Below, piece by piece: positions 31,971 to 42,413 of a stretch of 64,000 nt of DNA (the stretch's first letter is position 1; the number at the start of each line of letters is the position of its first letter). This stretch comes from Carposina sasakii (Eukaryota; Arthropoda; Insecta; Lepidoptera; Carposinidae), in the NCBI GenBank assembly GCA_014607495.2, contig CP053152.1:620001-684000 (forward strand). The letters run 5' to 3'. The position numbers and the translations under genes were made by a program. The notes under the pieces were generated by a model that saw only the letters and a list, made by a program, of their open reading frames with translations, was not told where the DNA came from and ran no database searches.

Positions 31971-32694
31971 GATAAAATAGAACGGAATAGAATATTGTTT
32001 ATTTGGTTTATACATACACAAAGGCAACATACGTCAAGAAAAGAAAAAAAGGAGATTTAAGACAGTAATGAAATTATAACAATAAAATGGGTAGAAAACG
32101 TAATGGCATAGTTGATTCTTAGTCTATCTTAAATGTAATATTTTCTCTCACACAGTCCATTTAAATCATCTTTGAGTGAAAATAATTAAAGACAGTTTAT
32201 CTTATCCAGTAAAATAATTAATTATGTATTAATAAATAACCCACCACCTATAGGTGTTTATACCATAAAAACATTAATTATAACAAGTATTTATTCAATG
32301 AAATAGCATATACATAATGTTTGTTTATTATTAAATATATTTTTTATGTATATTAAATGGTTATTCCAAGAATTGTATCAATTATTATAAATTACCTAAT
32401 TACCATGAACATGATCAAACAAAACAAATAAAATGATGATTTATATTTAAAACTAGTACGTTCATCATCAGGTTGCAAGGTCAGGTCTTATTTTATTATA
32501 TTAATGCAAATACTAAAGAATTATTAATTACTTGACTAAACTAAAATGGAACAGATGACTAATTTTAAACTTATAACGAGGTCATTTTATTATTATAAAA
32601 TCGTTTAAACTAGTTTTAGTGAATTTAGAAATCAAATCAACAATTTTGTTATATTGAAATAATCTCTTATACAAAAATATACCTTAATAAAACA
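31971..32694. other. No gene seen
   Basis: Very AT-rich DNA. Confidence 0.4.
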
Positions 32695-32931
32695 CAATTT
32701 TATTTTATTTTTAGGCACTGAAATGTTATACTACACATAACACTGAACTGTTATACGTAACTGAATGTACACGATTGATGAAGAGAAGGTATATGTTTTA
32801 GACAAAGACCAAAAAATCCTCAAGCGATTACGAGTATTACAATATTCCATTAGGTTACCTCCACTAAAAAAGAGGTAGAGACTTCAGTCTGTTTACAAAT
32901 ATTTAGCTATCTTCCCCACATGATAGTCACC

Positions 32932-33054
32932 CTAGCATTCAACAGGGTCGGCGCCACAAGCGCAAGTCACTCCGCCATCAACACGTGACATATCTGCAGG
33001 GACGGGATGAGGATACCTCCACTTGATATCATTAATCCTTGACTCAAGCTTCAA
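32932..33054 (-). CDS. Orphan coding-like frame, possible terminal exon (minus)
   Basis: On the minus strand 40 codons stay open before TAG at 32932-32934: LKLESRINDIKWRYPHPVP, then ADMSRVDGGVTCACGADPVE and C-stop. The amino-acid mix looks protein-like, with paired cysteines (C-A-C) and a terminal cysteine. Downstream on the same strand AATAAA-type signals occur near 32705. Upstream a good acceptor (CAGCTGTTTTCAG, near 33075) is separated from the open part by a stop in this frame, which argues against a simple exon. I do not recognise it. It may be chance or a decayed exon. Confidence 0.25.
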   Translation of the reverse strand: MKLESRINDIKWRYPHPVPADMSRVDGGVTCACGADPVEC

Positions 33055-34067
33055 TCACACTCAGTCACTGAAAACAGCTGGTATTTCAAAGAAACCAAAG
33101 GGGCCCTTAAGGGAAAGTACTAGGTGAGAGATAGCAGTATTTTCTTTAACTTAGGTGACCTAGTCTGAATAGGTACGAAACATTTCTTTTATTTTAATGC
33201 TTTATTTTCACTCTTTCGTCTACAATAAGATTTTAAGTTAAAAAACGAGATATCAAGTGGAGAGCTTGACCAATTTTTATTTGTTATCAATAGAAATATT
33301 TGTATTTTGTTACCTTATATTTTTGGAAAAAATCTTTTAGCCTATTTCTAGTTTAAGCACTGCAGCTCGATACGGTTTGACATCACGATCCAGCTACCCG
33401 GTTCGTATTAAAAATCGTATAAACTATCTTTTTTGGATGTCGGTTAAAAATCTATCACTAATGAAAGATTAGCATGATACGCTTGTCACCCAAGTGACTT
33501 TATCACGGACTGCAACTCCTTTCTTGATTCTTGGTGTACCCTATGAAATCGGTTGAACCATAGAAATGTATGAGATACCAAATCCCTGGGTTGAACTCAT
33601 AAATCGCAGAACTAATGTTCTGGGTTGTCTATGGTTGACCTCATCCCCCTATAAAACCCGTCTCGCTAGATGGCACCACCTTCAACGTAAGTGATCTGAT
33701 CTGATTCCGTCAAGTCACCGCTTTTCGTCAAATGAAATCGAAACAGATGTTTGTTCGACACTCGACTGCCCGGGCGATCTGTTCGTCATTTGTTATTAAT
33801 CGATAAATCGAATGCCGACGTCAGCCGACGTGTAATCGATTTTTTAGTAATCGATGATTTGTGAGAATTTGTAACGTCATATGTTTGCTGTATGGTACAA
33901 TTGTTCGCGATCTTCTTAAGGATCCTTCTTTTAAGAAGGATTAGGTTTTCTACCTAAGTTGGCTTACGGGCTAAAGACGGTGAAGGACAGCGGTGCCGTT
34001 ATAAACCGGTTGTATCTACAAATACAAAAAGACAGTTGTGTCTGTGAAACCTTATCCTAATTACAGT
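33055..34067. other. No gene seen
   Basis: Contains a fragment sharing ATACCAAATCCCTGG with MITE family H copy 1 (about 33565) and a short hairpin AAGGATCCTT plus AAGAAGGATT (33920-33945). Confidence 0.4.
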
Positions 34068-35206
34068 TATACAGGATGTTTTTTCGTTGCCACCCTTAAC
34101 GAAGGGTACGTACTCTATGGATCAAATAAAGTAAGTTTATGCCAAAAAATGCTGAAAAAGATGTAATTAAAAATTTATTGTGTCCAGTGTTTATGCTAGT
34201 TTTTTTTTACACGACTGCGACGCAAAGGAGTGGTATTGTGTTTAACAGCCTATGTATGTATGTAATGTTTGTATGTTCCTTTGAAGCACTACACAGACCA
34301 AACGCCTCGGCCGATTTTTATTATTCATACGTTAATCGATTCCTCTTAGTCCGGCGACTGTCACTAAAGACATGACGTTAGTGAAAATTTAATATGGCGA
34401 CTACGCCATTTTGTGAAAATGAAAAAAATTTAAGTCGACAAACTATGTCGAGTTGGGTATCGTTGAATAGGTATTTAAAAATCAGTTTTCGGTTTCTCTC
34501 AACATTTTTGGATTCGACCAACCGTTTAGGACCTATATCGATTGAAAGTTGCGTAACAACCATTCTCACATATAAGTTATTAGACAGCAACAAGACGAAA
34601 ACTTCTTGCTGCCAAGCATGTTGAGCATGTTTCTTGAACCGTACCTCCCTATTAGTATCTAGGTATTCATAACAAAAAAGTATAAAATAAAAAACATAAT
34701 TTAAAAAATCTAAAAACCCGACTGCTTAAAAAAGAACCAAATAATGTACAAAATAAAAAAATGAAAAAAAAAAACAACTGAAATATTAGCTTAACATTGA
34801 AATATTAGCTTGGCTGTCGGATAATGGATCCCGACTGTTTAGTTGTTATGTTACGATCATTAGAAAATATTTTATGTTCTTCAATAGTATTCATTCCATA
34901 ATAATATTATAGAATTCTAGACCACCGGACATCTAAGTGCTTGTTTTTTTCTTTTCAGTTTTTTTATTTTGTACATTATCTTTTTTAAGCAGTCAGGTTT
35001 TTTAAAATTATCTTCTACGTGAAAAAATCTTGCTACGCGCGATTATGTGCATTTATGCATTAAAACGCAGTCTATTTACTTAATTTTGGACCCTAATATC
35101 TTGGAACCTGACACTTTCCAGGTATGTTTCCATGGAGAAAAATGATCATGATGATGAGGAGATTCCGTAGTTTTCGGGAACGTTGACGACCAAAAATCAC
35201 CTGTAT
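34068..35206 (+). mobile_element. Family F MITE, copy 4, split by an 800-bp insertion
   Basis: The left part is 34068-34206 (TACAGGATGTTTTTTCG, AACGAAGGGTACGTACTC). The right part is about 35012-35206 (GAAAAAATCTTGCTACGCGC to CACCTGTATA). The break lies within the run after TTTATGCTAG, which is continuous in copies 1-3. Confidence 0.85.
34207..35010. mobile_element. Insertion inside family F: CGACTGCGACGC-type element plus foldback MITE
   Basis: The left end is ACACGACTGCGACGCAAAGG and the right end GCAGTCAGGTTTTTTAA. Within it, 34712-34770 (AAAACCCGACTGCTTAAAAA) is inverted at 34938-35003 (TTTTTTAAGCAGTCAGG), forming a foldback of about 290 bp. The whole is therefore composite. Short open frames here are not genes. 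Confidence 0.7.
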
Positions 35207-35446
35207 AAGGTCTTCTCAAAATTAGTGATTACCTATATATTGACACGAAACTAAGGTAAGTAAAAAGAAACAAATTTCACTATGGGAACAACTCCGATAC
35301 AGTTCAGTGCAGTAATTATTCGAGATTGTATGGAACAGCTGATTTTTGTTCAATATTTCGGAGTAGGTCCCATAGTGAAAGTTGTTTCTTTTTACCTACC
35401 TAGTTTTGTGTCAAAAGATAATCACTAATTTTGAAATGACCTTATA
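35205..35446. mobile_element. Foldback MITE V
   Basis: The left arm ATAAGGTCTTCTCAAAATTA continues through GGTAAGTAAAAAGAAACAA. It is inverted on the right as TTGTTTCTTTTTACCTACC and TTTTGAAATGACCTTAT. The arms are about 95 bp of a 242-bp element, abutting family F copy 4 on the left and another tatacagga end on the right. Confidence 0.85.
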
Positions 35447-35735
35447 TACAGGATATTTGTGACAACCAGGCAAATAATGATGTGGTGATTTCGGACCATG
35501 ATTTTGAGATGATCCTAAATTTTCCGACTTTTTTTCATTTTTTCAGGAAAAAATAGTTTCGTTCATATAAGTCACAGATTACCTCCTCTGAAAGCAACTT
35601 TTTTTTTTTAAATCATCCATAGGTAAAAATTTTGTTTACATTATTCAAGGCTACTCAAACCAGTCTTAAATAATGACTTATAAACAAAATTTTGACCTAA
35701 GGATGATTTAAAAAAAAAGTTGCTTTCAACAAAGT
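35447..35735. mobile_element. Element W with 47-bp inverted arms
   Basis: The segment starts TATACAGGATATTTGTGAC. The arms near 35590-35637 (GAAAGCAACTTTTTTTTTTA) and 35683-35731 (AAAAAAAAAGTTGCTTTC) are near-perfect inverses, including GATGATTTAAA and AAATTTTGTTTA. No frame is present. Confidence 0.75.
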
Positions 35736-35867
35736 TCAATAAACTGATCAAACCCAAAAAGGAGTCACAAGTAATCCAAAAAACACCAACGTGTCACACA
35801 ATAACCAATAAGCCCATTTAACTAGTCACAGGATCGCCCGATACAATATGCGCGGAGAGCAAACATT

Positions 35868-35955
35868 GCGTAAAACCCCCTTGTGGCAGTAGCCCTGTGG
35901 CGTGCTCTGGGGGAGGCCTACGTCCAGCAGAGGACTGCAATAAGCTGAAGAAGAA
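35868..35955 (+). repeat. Family C repeat, copy 3 (3' end only)
   Basis: It contains AAAACCCCCTTGTGGCAGTA, GGCGTGCTCTGGGGGAGGCC and TACGTCCAGCAGAGGACTGC, ending gctgaagaagaatc. Confidence 0.8.
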
Positions 35956-36585
35956 TCAGATATGTATGTACCTATATGTGAAACGCGCACGCGCTGTCAA
36001 ATATTCTCCACTTCGTTGTAATTAATACCTTTCAAGAATTGGGATTGATTGGTTCATATGCGAGTGCAACGGATCTAAATCAATAGGAATCCGCCTCATA
36101 CTCGACTGCACAGTCGAGTTCCAAAATGGAGTAACTAGAACTGCCAGAGGAAATTCTACAGTCACGTTAACCCATACTTCTTTGGTCTATCACTCAAATG
36201 TTTTTAGCGACACTACGCTCACTCCGAAGGGGGTTATGAGACTGAGTCGATCTGTAATTAAGCACAAAGCCTGACGCGGTGACAGGCTGCAAGTCATCAT
36301 CCGTCGACGTCTTCAGATCTTCGAGCTTGGCTTTGTCGTGGCAAACACTGTGCTGGGTTCTGTTCAGAGCTGTGTCGCTTGATCTTTTGGTTTATTTCCT
36401 AATACTATTTTGACTTTCTCGCATTATGCAAAACCTCCGCTTTCACGTGTTGACGTCAAATGTTTTTTTAGGTAAAAGCCATTTTTTAAAACTAACAGAT
36501 ATCGTTATTTTCTGAAAAAGGATTAACCCAAACATTTCTTGGTTGCTCGTGGTATAGTCTTTTATTTAGAGTAATTCCTATGTCT
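35956..36585. other. No gene seen
   Basis: Mixed composition; no supported gene. Confidence 0.4.
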
Positions 36586-36690
36586 GATTTCGGAACTAAC
36601 TTTTTTGTATGAAGTGCCATAGATAATGTAGTCACGTATATAGTAACTAGCGCCATCATCTAAAAGAACTATTTTGGTGAAACGCACTCA
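36586..36690. repeat. Family P repeat, copy 2
   Basis: It has aactaacTTTTTTGTATG, AGCGCCATCATC, GAACTATT and gtgaaacgcact in the same order as 13930-14040. Confidence 0.5.
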
Positions 36691-37210
36691 ACATGAAAGT
36701 GTCTTCAACTATTTAGCTTGTAAGATATAAAATTGGATAAACACTAATATGCGTGTAGTTCTATTTGATAAAAGGGTTTATTCTATCATTTAAGAGTTCT
36801 AAGACAGGTTCTAAATGGAACAAACCAATAGCAATGACAAGAGCCGACAAAGCGGCCGACAAACCATACAAAACGATCACTTCTAATTGTGTGATTTGAT
36901 ACGAAAAAGCATTGTTAACGCAAAGAAATCTCTATTCCTAATCGATGGACAACAAATTCATCTTTTGTGGCTTGCCGAAGTTCACGACGCTGACTCTAAT
37001 TAACTGGAACGAAGTGGAACGGTACCTCTGTATCTCTATTTGATGAATTTCTACACTGATTTTGGTTTAATTGTTTTTGATAAACGCTTGATAATTTTCG
37101 GTTTATTTAAATTGGTGTTTAACATGAAACTTTGCGTTTTTCTAATCGTATTGGTGTAATTATTCTATGATCTTGATAAGTTTTATGTGACATTCATGGT
37201 GTATGTAATC
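36691..37210. other. No gene seen
   Basis: AT-rich DNA. Confidence 0.4.
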
Positions 37211-37373
37211 TATGCTGCTGGGAGTGAAAAAAAAAAGATTACAGCTGCTTCTCTTCCCGGGCATACTGTATGATAGAGGGACAAGAGTTTTATGACACCC
37301 TCAAAATTGGTCAGAATGCACCATGTGGTTCTAGTACCCCATGATTACGTATATATGTATGTAATTGCAGTAT
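37211..37373 (+). mobile_element. Family A short retroelement, copy 5 (internally deleted)
   Basis: It has the 5' end (CTATGCTGCTGGGAGTG), TCTTCCCGGGCATACTGTA and CCCTCAAAATTGGTCAGAA. It lacks the gtttTGTAGGCGATGGG block and most of the 3' part. Confidence 0.8.
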
Positions 37374-37584
37374 ACTTTATGGACAATGCATTTGATTCAT
37401 AAATTGTATAATGATTATTGTAGTTGTAATAAAAAACAGTAATTCCGTTCACTTTCCACAGTATGCCTAAATCTGCCTCGCTAACTGGGCAGGATTATAT
37501 CGCTTGTATTTCCAGATTTAAACTTTCCCTTGAGATAAAGCCAGCCCCCTCGGTTGAGTGATAGTTTTTTTTAAAATACCTACC

Positions 37585-37853
37585 TATACAGGGTGTAACA
37601 AAAAGGGTATGTCAAGCGAAAAGATATGTAAATATCCCACTAATAGAGAACCTACTCACAAAGTTTGAGACCCGACATCACATGTTTATTTTTCTAGATA
37701 GTATGGAGAATTTTTAAACATCTTAGGATTTTTTATACAATATTGAAAAGTAAACTTGTGATTTAGAGTCTCAAATTTCGTGGATAGGTTCTCTATAGTG
37801 GGCTATTTACATAGCTTTTTGCTTCACATACCCTTTTTGTTACATCCTGTATA
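37585..37853. mobile_element. Family E foldback MITE, copy 2
   Basis: The ends are TATACAGGGTGTAACA and TGTTACATCCTGTATA, with long inverted arms and TA borders. It is 269 bp. Confidence 0.9.
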
Positions 37854-37859
37854 TTACTT

Positions 37860-37997
37860 AGGGCCGATTTTTCCAAACTTCAGATAGCCTATCAGAAGAA
37901 TAAAGTTAATGCTCTCTTTCTCCTTAACTTAATCGTGAAAGAGTCAGCATCAACTTTATTGTTCTGATAGGCTCTGACGTTTGGAAAAATCAGCCCT
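37860..37997. mobile_element. Family Q MITE, copy 1 (complete)
   Basis: The left end is GGGCCGATTTTTCCAAAC and the right end its inverse GTTTGGAAAAATCAGCCC. The arms continue with AGATAGCCTATCAGAAGAAT on the left. It is about 138 bp and directly follows family E copy 2. Confidence 0.85.
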
Positions 37998-38709
37998 TGA
38001 TTAAATAAACTTAAAAATATAGTATATTTCTCACGTCTTTCTTAATTTATTAACTTGTTACTAACGTCATTATCATAATTTATCTGCATTTGCAGTCTGA
38101 ACCCAAGTTTTCAGTTTCTCTGAATACCTTATCCCCCCTTAAGCCATTCAAAGATCCCTGCAGCTCAATGGGGGGCTGACGACTTAATTGCGTGCGCCCG
38201 CGCAATACATGACCTGTTGCATAGCACAATAACTATAGTAGACCTTCTGCGAAAACTATTTATACTTTTTTATTGTAACTAGATTATTTTCAAGCTAGAT
38301 TTAAAAAAAATACTATAGGGATATGGATAAATAAAAGAAAAAACCATACATTGAAAATCGTTATAGGAAAGCAAGCAAGTATGTCCATTCTTTGAAAATG
38401 CTGTCATTTCTTTCTCTCCTTTTTTTTCAATGTAGTTTTGTAGTTACTTAGAATTAGTTTCATTGCACATGTCACCGTGTTTGTTAACAATTTCCCTTTA
38501 CTTGCTTGGCTTGCTGGAAGAGATCTCTGGTAGAGATAAGCTTGCCATCGTACATGCATCTCTTCTTTTATGTTGTATGCCATATTTCTTTTTGTGTATG
38601 TGCAATGAAGAATAAGAATAGATGACAAAAATATTAATCATTGCCTTATACTCGTATATGCATGTTCTCTATTCTTAATATGTGATAAGCTAATTTTCTT
38701 GTATACCGT
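37998..38709. other. No gene seen
   Basis: AT-rich DNA with a GC patch near 38160-38215. The minus frame at 38404-38628 ends in lysine-rich codons and is unsupported. Confidence 0.35.
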
Positions 38710-38919
38710 ACCGGGCATACTGTACAAGTCAGTAGAGGGACAAGAGAGTTGGTGTTTTGTAGGCGATGGGCTGACCACCTGTCACTACTAACCGAACTTG
38801 TACGTCTCAATTATACCCTCAAAATTGATCAGAAGTGGCACCATGTGGTTCTATCGGCCCTTGGTGCTCTGCCTACCCTGTGAGGGATGAAGGCGTGATT
38901 GTATGTATGTATGTATGTA
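38710..38919 (+). mobile_element. Family A short retroelement, copy 6
   Basis: 5'-truncated at CCGGGCATACTGTACAAGTC. It ends GGCGTGATTGTATGTATGTA. Confidence 0.85.
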
Positions 38920-39514
38920 ATTTTCTTGTATGTACTTGTATTTCTTATATCGTCATGTAAGTTATCATTATTGTTGCCTGTGTGTATACTTTTCCTTTTA
39001 TCAATAAATAATAACAATGTCTTTTCATGCTTGTAAATTTTAACGGCGGCGTTCTTATTAATATGCAAAAGATTTCTTTCTTACCATGTACACACGAAAT
39101 ATTATGTATGATATTAAGACGTTTAATTTTTCTTGCACTATGCAGATAAGCTGACATGTACTTTTAAAGTTACTGGATGAAAGTCTGTACTTTACCAGGT
39201 CAATTCGGGTGTTAAGGATTTGATAAACAGATGCGCATGCGCAGGTACTGTTATAGGCACCAATGGAAGACCAGCGATTTGTCATGTATGAGATTTTAAA
39301 ATATGTTATTTGTGTTCCGGGTTCCTGAGACTTTATGGTGACTTCTTAGACCTAACCTTTGAATTTTTTTTAATAATAAAGCAAACTATGTATTCATTAT
39401 GCCTTCAGTTTTTGGGACACTACGTCATCATCATCGCTGACTAAAAGTTTTTTTTTAATTGAATTTATCTACATACCTAGCTCTTTTTATTTTTAGAGAC
39501 ATAGTTTCTCTCTT
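38920..39514. other. No gene seen
   Basis: Overlapping minus-strand frames of 70-79 codons at 38829-39285 have no recognisable motif. Confidence 0.35.
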
Positions 39515-39554
39515 AGTTCCGATTTTTCCAATCGCCAGAAAGCCTACCAGCCCC

Positions 39555-39704
39555 CCTAGCATGACCACGCACCGTGGATATCGTATCGTACGATATCCTA
39601 TCGTCTTATTACAAAATTCAAATTGAGGCTATATTTATCGTATTTTGACAGGCTGAATGTCGATAAATCGGTATATCATATCGTGTTTCGCAAGTCATGC
39701 TAGG
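39555..39704. mobile_element. Element T with CCTAGCATGAC termini, nested
   Basis: CCTAGCATGAC at the left and GTCATGCTAGG at the right are perfect 11-bp inverted repeats. The 150-bp interior carries ATATCGTATCGTACGATATC and TTGACAGGCTGAATGTCG. A degraded relative is at 11265-11360. Confidence 0.8.
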
Positions 39705-39780
39705 CTTGCAGAAAGATAAGTTTGATGCTGTCTAAAACTAAATTAAAATAGTGACAGGACAGCATCTTCTTCACTTAGGC

Positions 39781-39932
39781 CAGGGGTTCCCAAACTTTTT
39801 TTTCTCATAGACCCCTTTTAAAAGTTAACTGGTTCTGGTGGACAGGCCTACACCACATACGAATTCATTGTAAACCAACATTCTTTCACGTCAACCCCTG
39901 GGGGTCCACCTAGACCACTTTGGGAACCACTG
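39781..39932. mobile_element. hAT-type MITE with perfect 8-bp target duplication
   Basis: The element begins CAGGGGTTCCCAAACTTTTT and ends CACTTTGGGAACCACTG, the inverted CAGNGGTTCCCAAA end typical of hAT elements. It is flanked by ACTTAGGC at 39773-39780 and again at 39933-39940, an exact 8-bp duplication as expected for hAT integration. It is 152 bp long and non-coding. Confidence 0.92.
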
Positions 39933-39965
39933 ACTTAGGCTATCTGACTATTGGAAAAAATGGCA

Positions 39966-40356
39966 TTAGGTGGTTTCGTATCTTTGCGTTCTTAAAACAA
40001 TTTATTTTTCGAGTCGCACTGGACGGATCAAATTTACATTTGATTGCGATAGCGTTTTGAGTTTTAATTAATTTTTGCCGTGGCCGGCAGCAGTCGTTAA
40101 TACGTTAACAACTTGACGAAGTGTCCATAAATCATGACTTGATTATCGGTTTGTCTGTACGCACGTTTGTTACCGACTTATTGGACATGGCCGATGGATT
40201 TGTTTTTCGTGGTTCAGATGTACCTATTGATGTAAAAGGGGAAGGGATAGGGTAACTTCGCTTGGAGAAAAAGCTTGGTGGCCGAAACTAACTACATAGG
40301 CACCTACTTGGTTAAGCCTAGAAGAATTTATATCCGAAATGTAATTAATCTATACA
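39966..40356. other. No gene seen
   Basis: No supported feature. Confidence 0.4.
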
Positions 40357-40500
40357 TATAATAAAATTGTAACGTGTCGATGTTTGTGCACGGTAATCTC
40401 AGAAACGGCTGAACCGATTTCGATGCAGTTTTCAGGAATATGTTGTGACAGGTCCCACTTAACATATAGGCTACCCCGGGAAAATGTTTTTGTCCCGGAT
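40357..40500 (-). repeat. Family D interspersed repeat, copy 4
   Basis: Inverse blocks GTGCACGGTAATCTCAGAAA, CGATTTCGATGCAGTTTTC and CCCGGGAAAATGTTTTTG are present. Confidence 0.75.
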
Positions 40501-40529
40501 AATATCCTTCTTCTACATACATAATGTAG

Positions 40530-40620
40530 GTATTTGGAGGGTTATGTTAAGCGAAAAGCTATGAATAATAATCTTTCCACAAAATTTGCGCGCGATCAAA
40601 ATTGATAGTTTATTTCCCTA
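40530..40620. mobile_element. Family E MITE fragment
   Basis: GGGTTATGTTAAGCGAAAAG, then aatctTTCCACAAAATTTG, without termini. Confidence 0.5.
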
Positions 40621-40654
40621 AGTATAGACGGACGGACATGTTTCTCTATACACA

Positions 40655-41080
40655 TACCTAAACTGCAGTTTATTGCAGTCTACTGCTGGACTTAGGCTTC
40701 CCTCAGAGCATGTCATAAGACTACTGCTATAGGGGGGCTTTTTTTTACACATACCTGCACCGGTATGATGAATTTGGTGAGAGCGAGATATCTCACTTTT
40801 AACCGTCAAATTCACAGAGATAGACAGTGTCTATTCTAATTCTTAAGTCTATTTTTTACATGCAAGGTACATACACTTAGTTTATCTAGTTATTAATAGC
40901 TCTGTGAATTTGACGTTTAAAAGTCGCATCTCGCTCTCACCAAATTCATCATACGGGTGCTGGTCACACTGGGCAGACGGGTTGGCGACTGCAGTGTGAT
41001 TTTCGGGCTATGCTGTCAACACGGAAGCCTTCCTCCTGGAAACCCTTAAGTAATCGCCTGATGCTATTCCACTATGCCGA
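40655..41080 (-). repeat. Family C repeat, copy 4, interrupted by MITE K
   Basis: The left part, to about 40740, shows TTGCAGTCTACTGCTGGACT. The right part, from about 40963, shows CACTGGGCAGACGGGTTGG, TGTCAACACGGAAGCC and CTGGAAACCCTTAAG. MITE K lies between the two. Confidence 0.8.
40755..40962. mobile_element. MITE K, copy 1, nested in family C
   Basis: Arms of about 60 bp. The left CACCGGTATGATGAATTTGG and the right CCAAATTCATCATACGGGTG are inverses. Both continue with the pair GAGAGCGAGA / TCTCGCTCTC and AATTCACAGAG / CTCTGTGAATT. Copy 2 is at 61474-61783. Confidence 0.88.
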
Positions 41081-41505
41081 AACCACACGACATGCTGTGT
41101 TCACTTTAACCTATATAAATAAATAATTAATTAGGTAATGGCTTAAAGTAAATAGGAAGTGTAGTACATCAGCGATATTTTATTGTGACTGGTTTCAAAT
41201 ATATTGTTGTAGCCTCCGGTCAAAATGGCGGACATTAATACCATTCTAAGTGATATAAATCCTGTATAAGAATTACTATCTATTCTGTGATCTGAGCTAT
41301 AAAGTATTAATATTAATAATAATTGCGATTGTTATAATATGCCATCAATCTTTAGAACTATTGTGCGCGTACGTAGAATCGTTTTGTAATGTCATTGTGC
41401 GAGATGATTTAAATTATTGAACTGCTTTTTAATCCTACGAAACTAAATGTGTTCACTGTTATATTTTAAATGATAACTCTGGTAAATGTTTAGTACTGGG
41501 ACATC
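41081..41505. other. No gene seen
   Basis: Contains a YY1-like AAAATGGCGGAC at 41223-41234; otherwise unremarkable. Confidence 0.4.
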
Positions 41506-41720
41506 ACTAAAATACGTCAGCTGCATCTGAGGGGTAAGCACGAACCGAACTCAAATCACATAGATTTTGCTAGCGAGTAGCTAGCGTTACGCCGCGTAAA
41601 AATGTTCGTGCTTACCCCACTGTTTCTGTGTACGTCGTAAGAGTCGACTAAGGAACTCTGACGCCTTCTCTCAGGCGATGAGCTGGCAAATCGTCACTGA
41701 TCCACGATTGGCTCCGTGCT
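41506..41720 (+). repeat. Family G repeat, copy 5, interrupted by MITE H
   Basis: Family sequence CGTCAGCTGCATCTG runs up to 41529 and resumes after the MITE as CTGTTTCTGTGTACGTCG, followed by TAAGAGTCGACTAAGG. Removing the element and one CTG restores a continuous family G sequence. Confidence 0.85.
41530..41619. mobile_element. Family H MITE, copy 3, nested in family G
   Basis: The 90-bp element has AGGGGTAAGCACGAAC at the left and GTTCGTGCTTACCCCA at the right. CTG flanks it on both sides (41527-41529 and 41620-41622), a perfect 3-bp target duplication. The interior is shorter than in copies 1 and 2. Confidence 0.9.
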
Positions 41721-41984
41721 AAGTGTGTATACGAATTCGTATGGTATAATTTAATCTTTATAGTACAGTACAGGCGTGGGATCACGAGACATAGTAGTAT
41801 ATTTAGTTTTATTATCGAATATGGACATAAAATAAACTTTCACTTTGATTGAATATCATTTCGGATATCATGTTACTCGAACACGGTGGACTAATGGGCG
41901 GCTTTGGCACGATTTTATTAGGTATTTTAATAGCTAATTTTAATTGTAAATTAAATGCTTTACATTCTTTTTCTTTCTTTACAG

Positions 41985-42026
41985 ATTTGGATAGAATTCA
42001 CATTATGTTATAGAAGGCGACACAAT
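41985..42026 (+). other. Candidate 42-nt internal exon
   Basis: A strong acceptor (TTCTTTTTCTTTCTTTACAG, AG at 41983-41984) precedes 42 nt that end at CAAT|GTAAGT, a consensus donor with GT at 42027-42028. The length is a multiple of three and one frame is fully open (IWIEFTLCYRRRHN). It is therefore a possible micro-exon, coding or untranslated, of the plus-strand gene inferred from the upstream GC-rich blocks. It is not repeated elsewhere in the window. Transcript evidence would decide. Confidence 0.4.
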
Positions 42027-42189
42027 GTAAGTTATATTTAGTTTTTGACGTGAAACGTCTTTAAAATCGCGCCGAAACATACGGGTACCAGGTTTAAAAA
42101 CTGGACCGTAACGAAAAGGTCTATATCATCGTACCTTAATAATTAAAAAACTATTAGTCTTAGAAACAAAAATGTGGTGTAAATATTTC

Positions 42190-42330
42190 ACTTATATAGT
42201 CAGCTCGCTGTTATGACATTGAGTTCGTGTCGGGGTCAAGCGAGGCGGCGGGGGAGGGATACTGCGATAACTGTGCGAAACCGGCGCTCACGCTTGTTTC
42301 TATTCAGTGTAACTCGTGACTCCGACTTTA
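42190..42330 (+). promoter_or_regulatory. GC-rich patch with initiator-like motif
   Basis: CAAGCGAGGCGGCGGGGGAG and GAAACCGGCGCTCACGC precede ATTCAGTG, an arthropod-type initiator (TCAGT) near 42304. No TATA box or clear donor follows. It may be a promoter or a conserved element; this is low-confidence inference. Confidence 0.25.
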
Positions 42331-42413
42331 TAGCGTGGTGATTCTTTCGTGTGTTTGTCAAGTTTATTTGAACCGATTGATTTATACAAAAATAAGTGTA
42401 ATTTGGACAGTAT

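Larger units (their letters stand above)
39515..39965. mobile_element. Family Q-like MITE carrying two nested insertions
   Basis: The outer ends are TCCGATTTTTCCAATCGCC (left) and TAGGCTATCTGACTATTGG followed by aaaaaatgg (right), matching family Q termini. Interior Q-like sequence (GTTTGATGCTGTC) is interrupted by the element at 39555-39704 and by a hAT-type element at 39781-39932. Confidence 0.75.
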
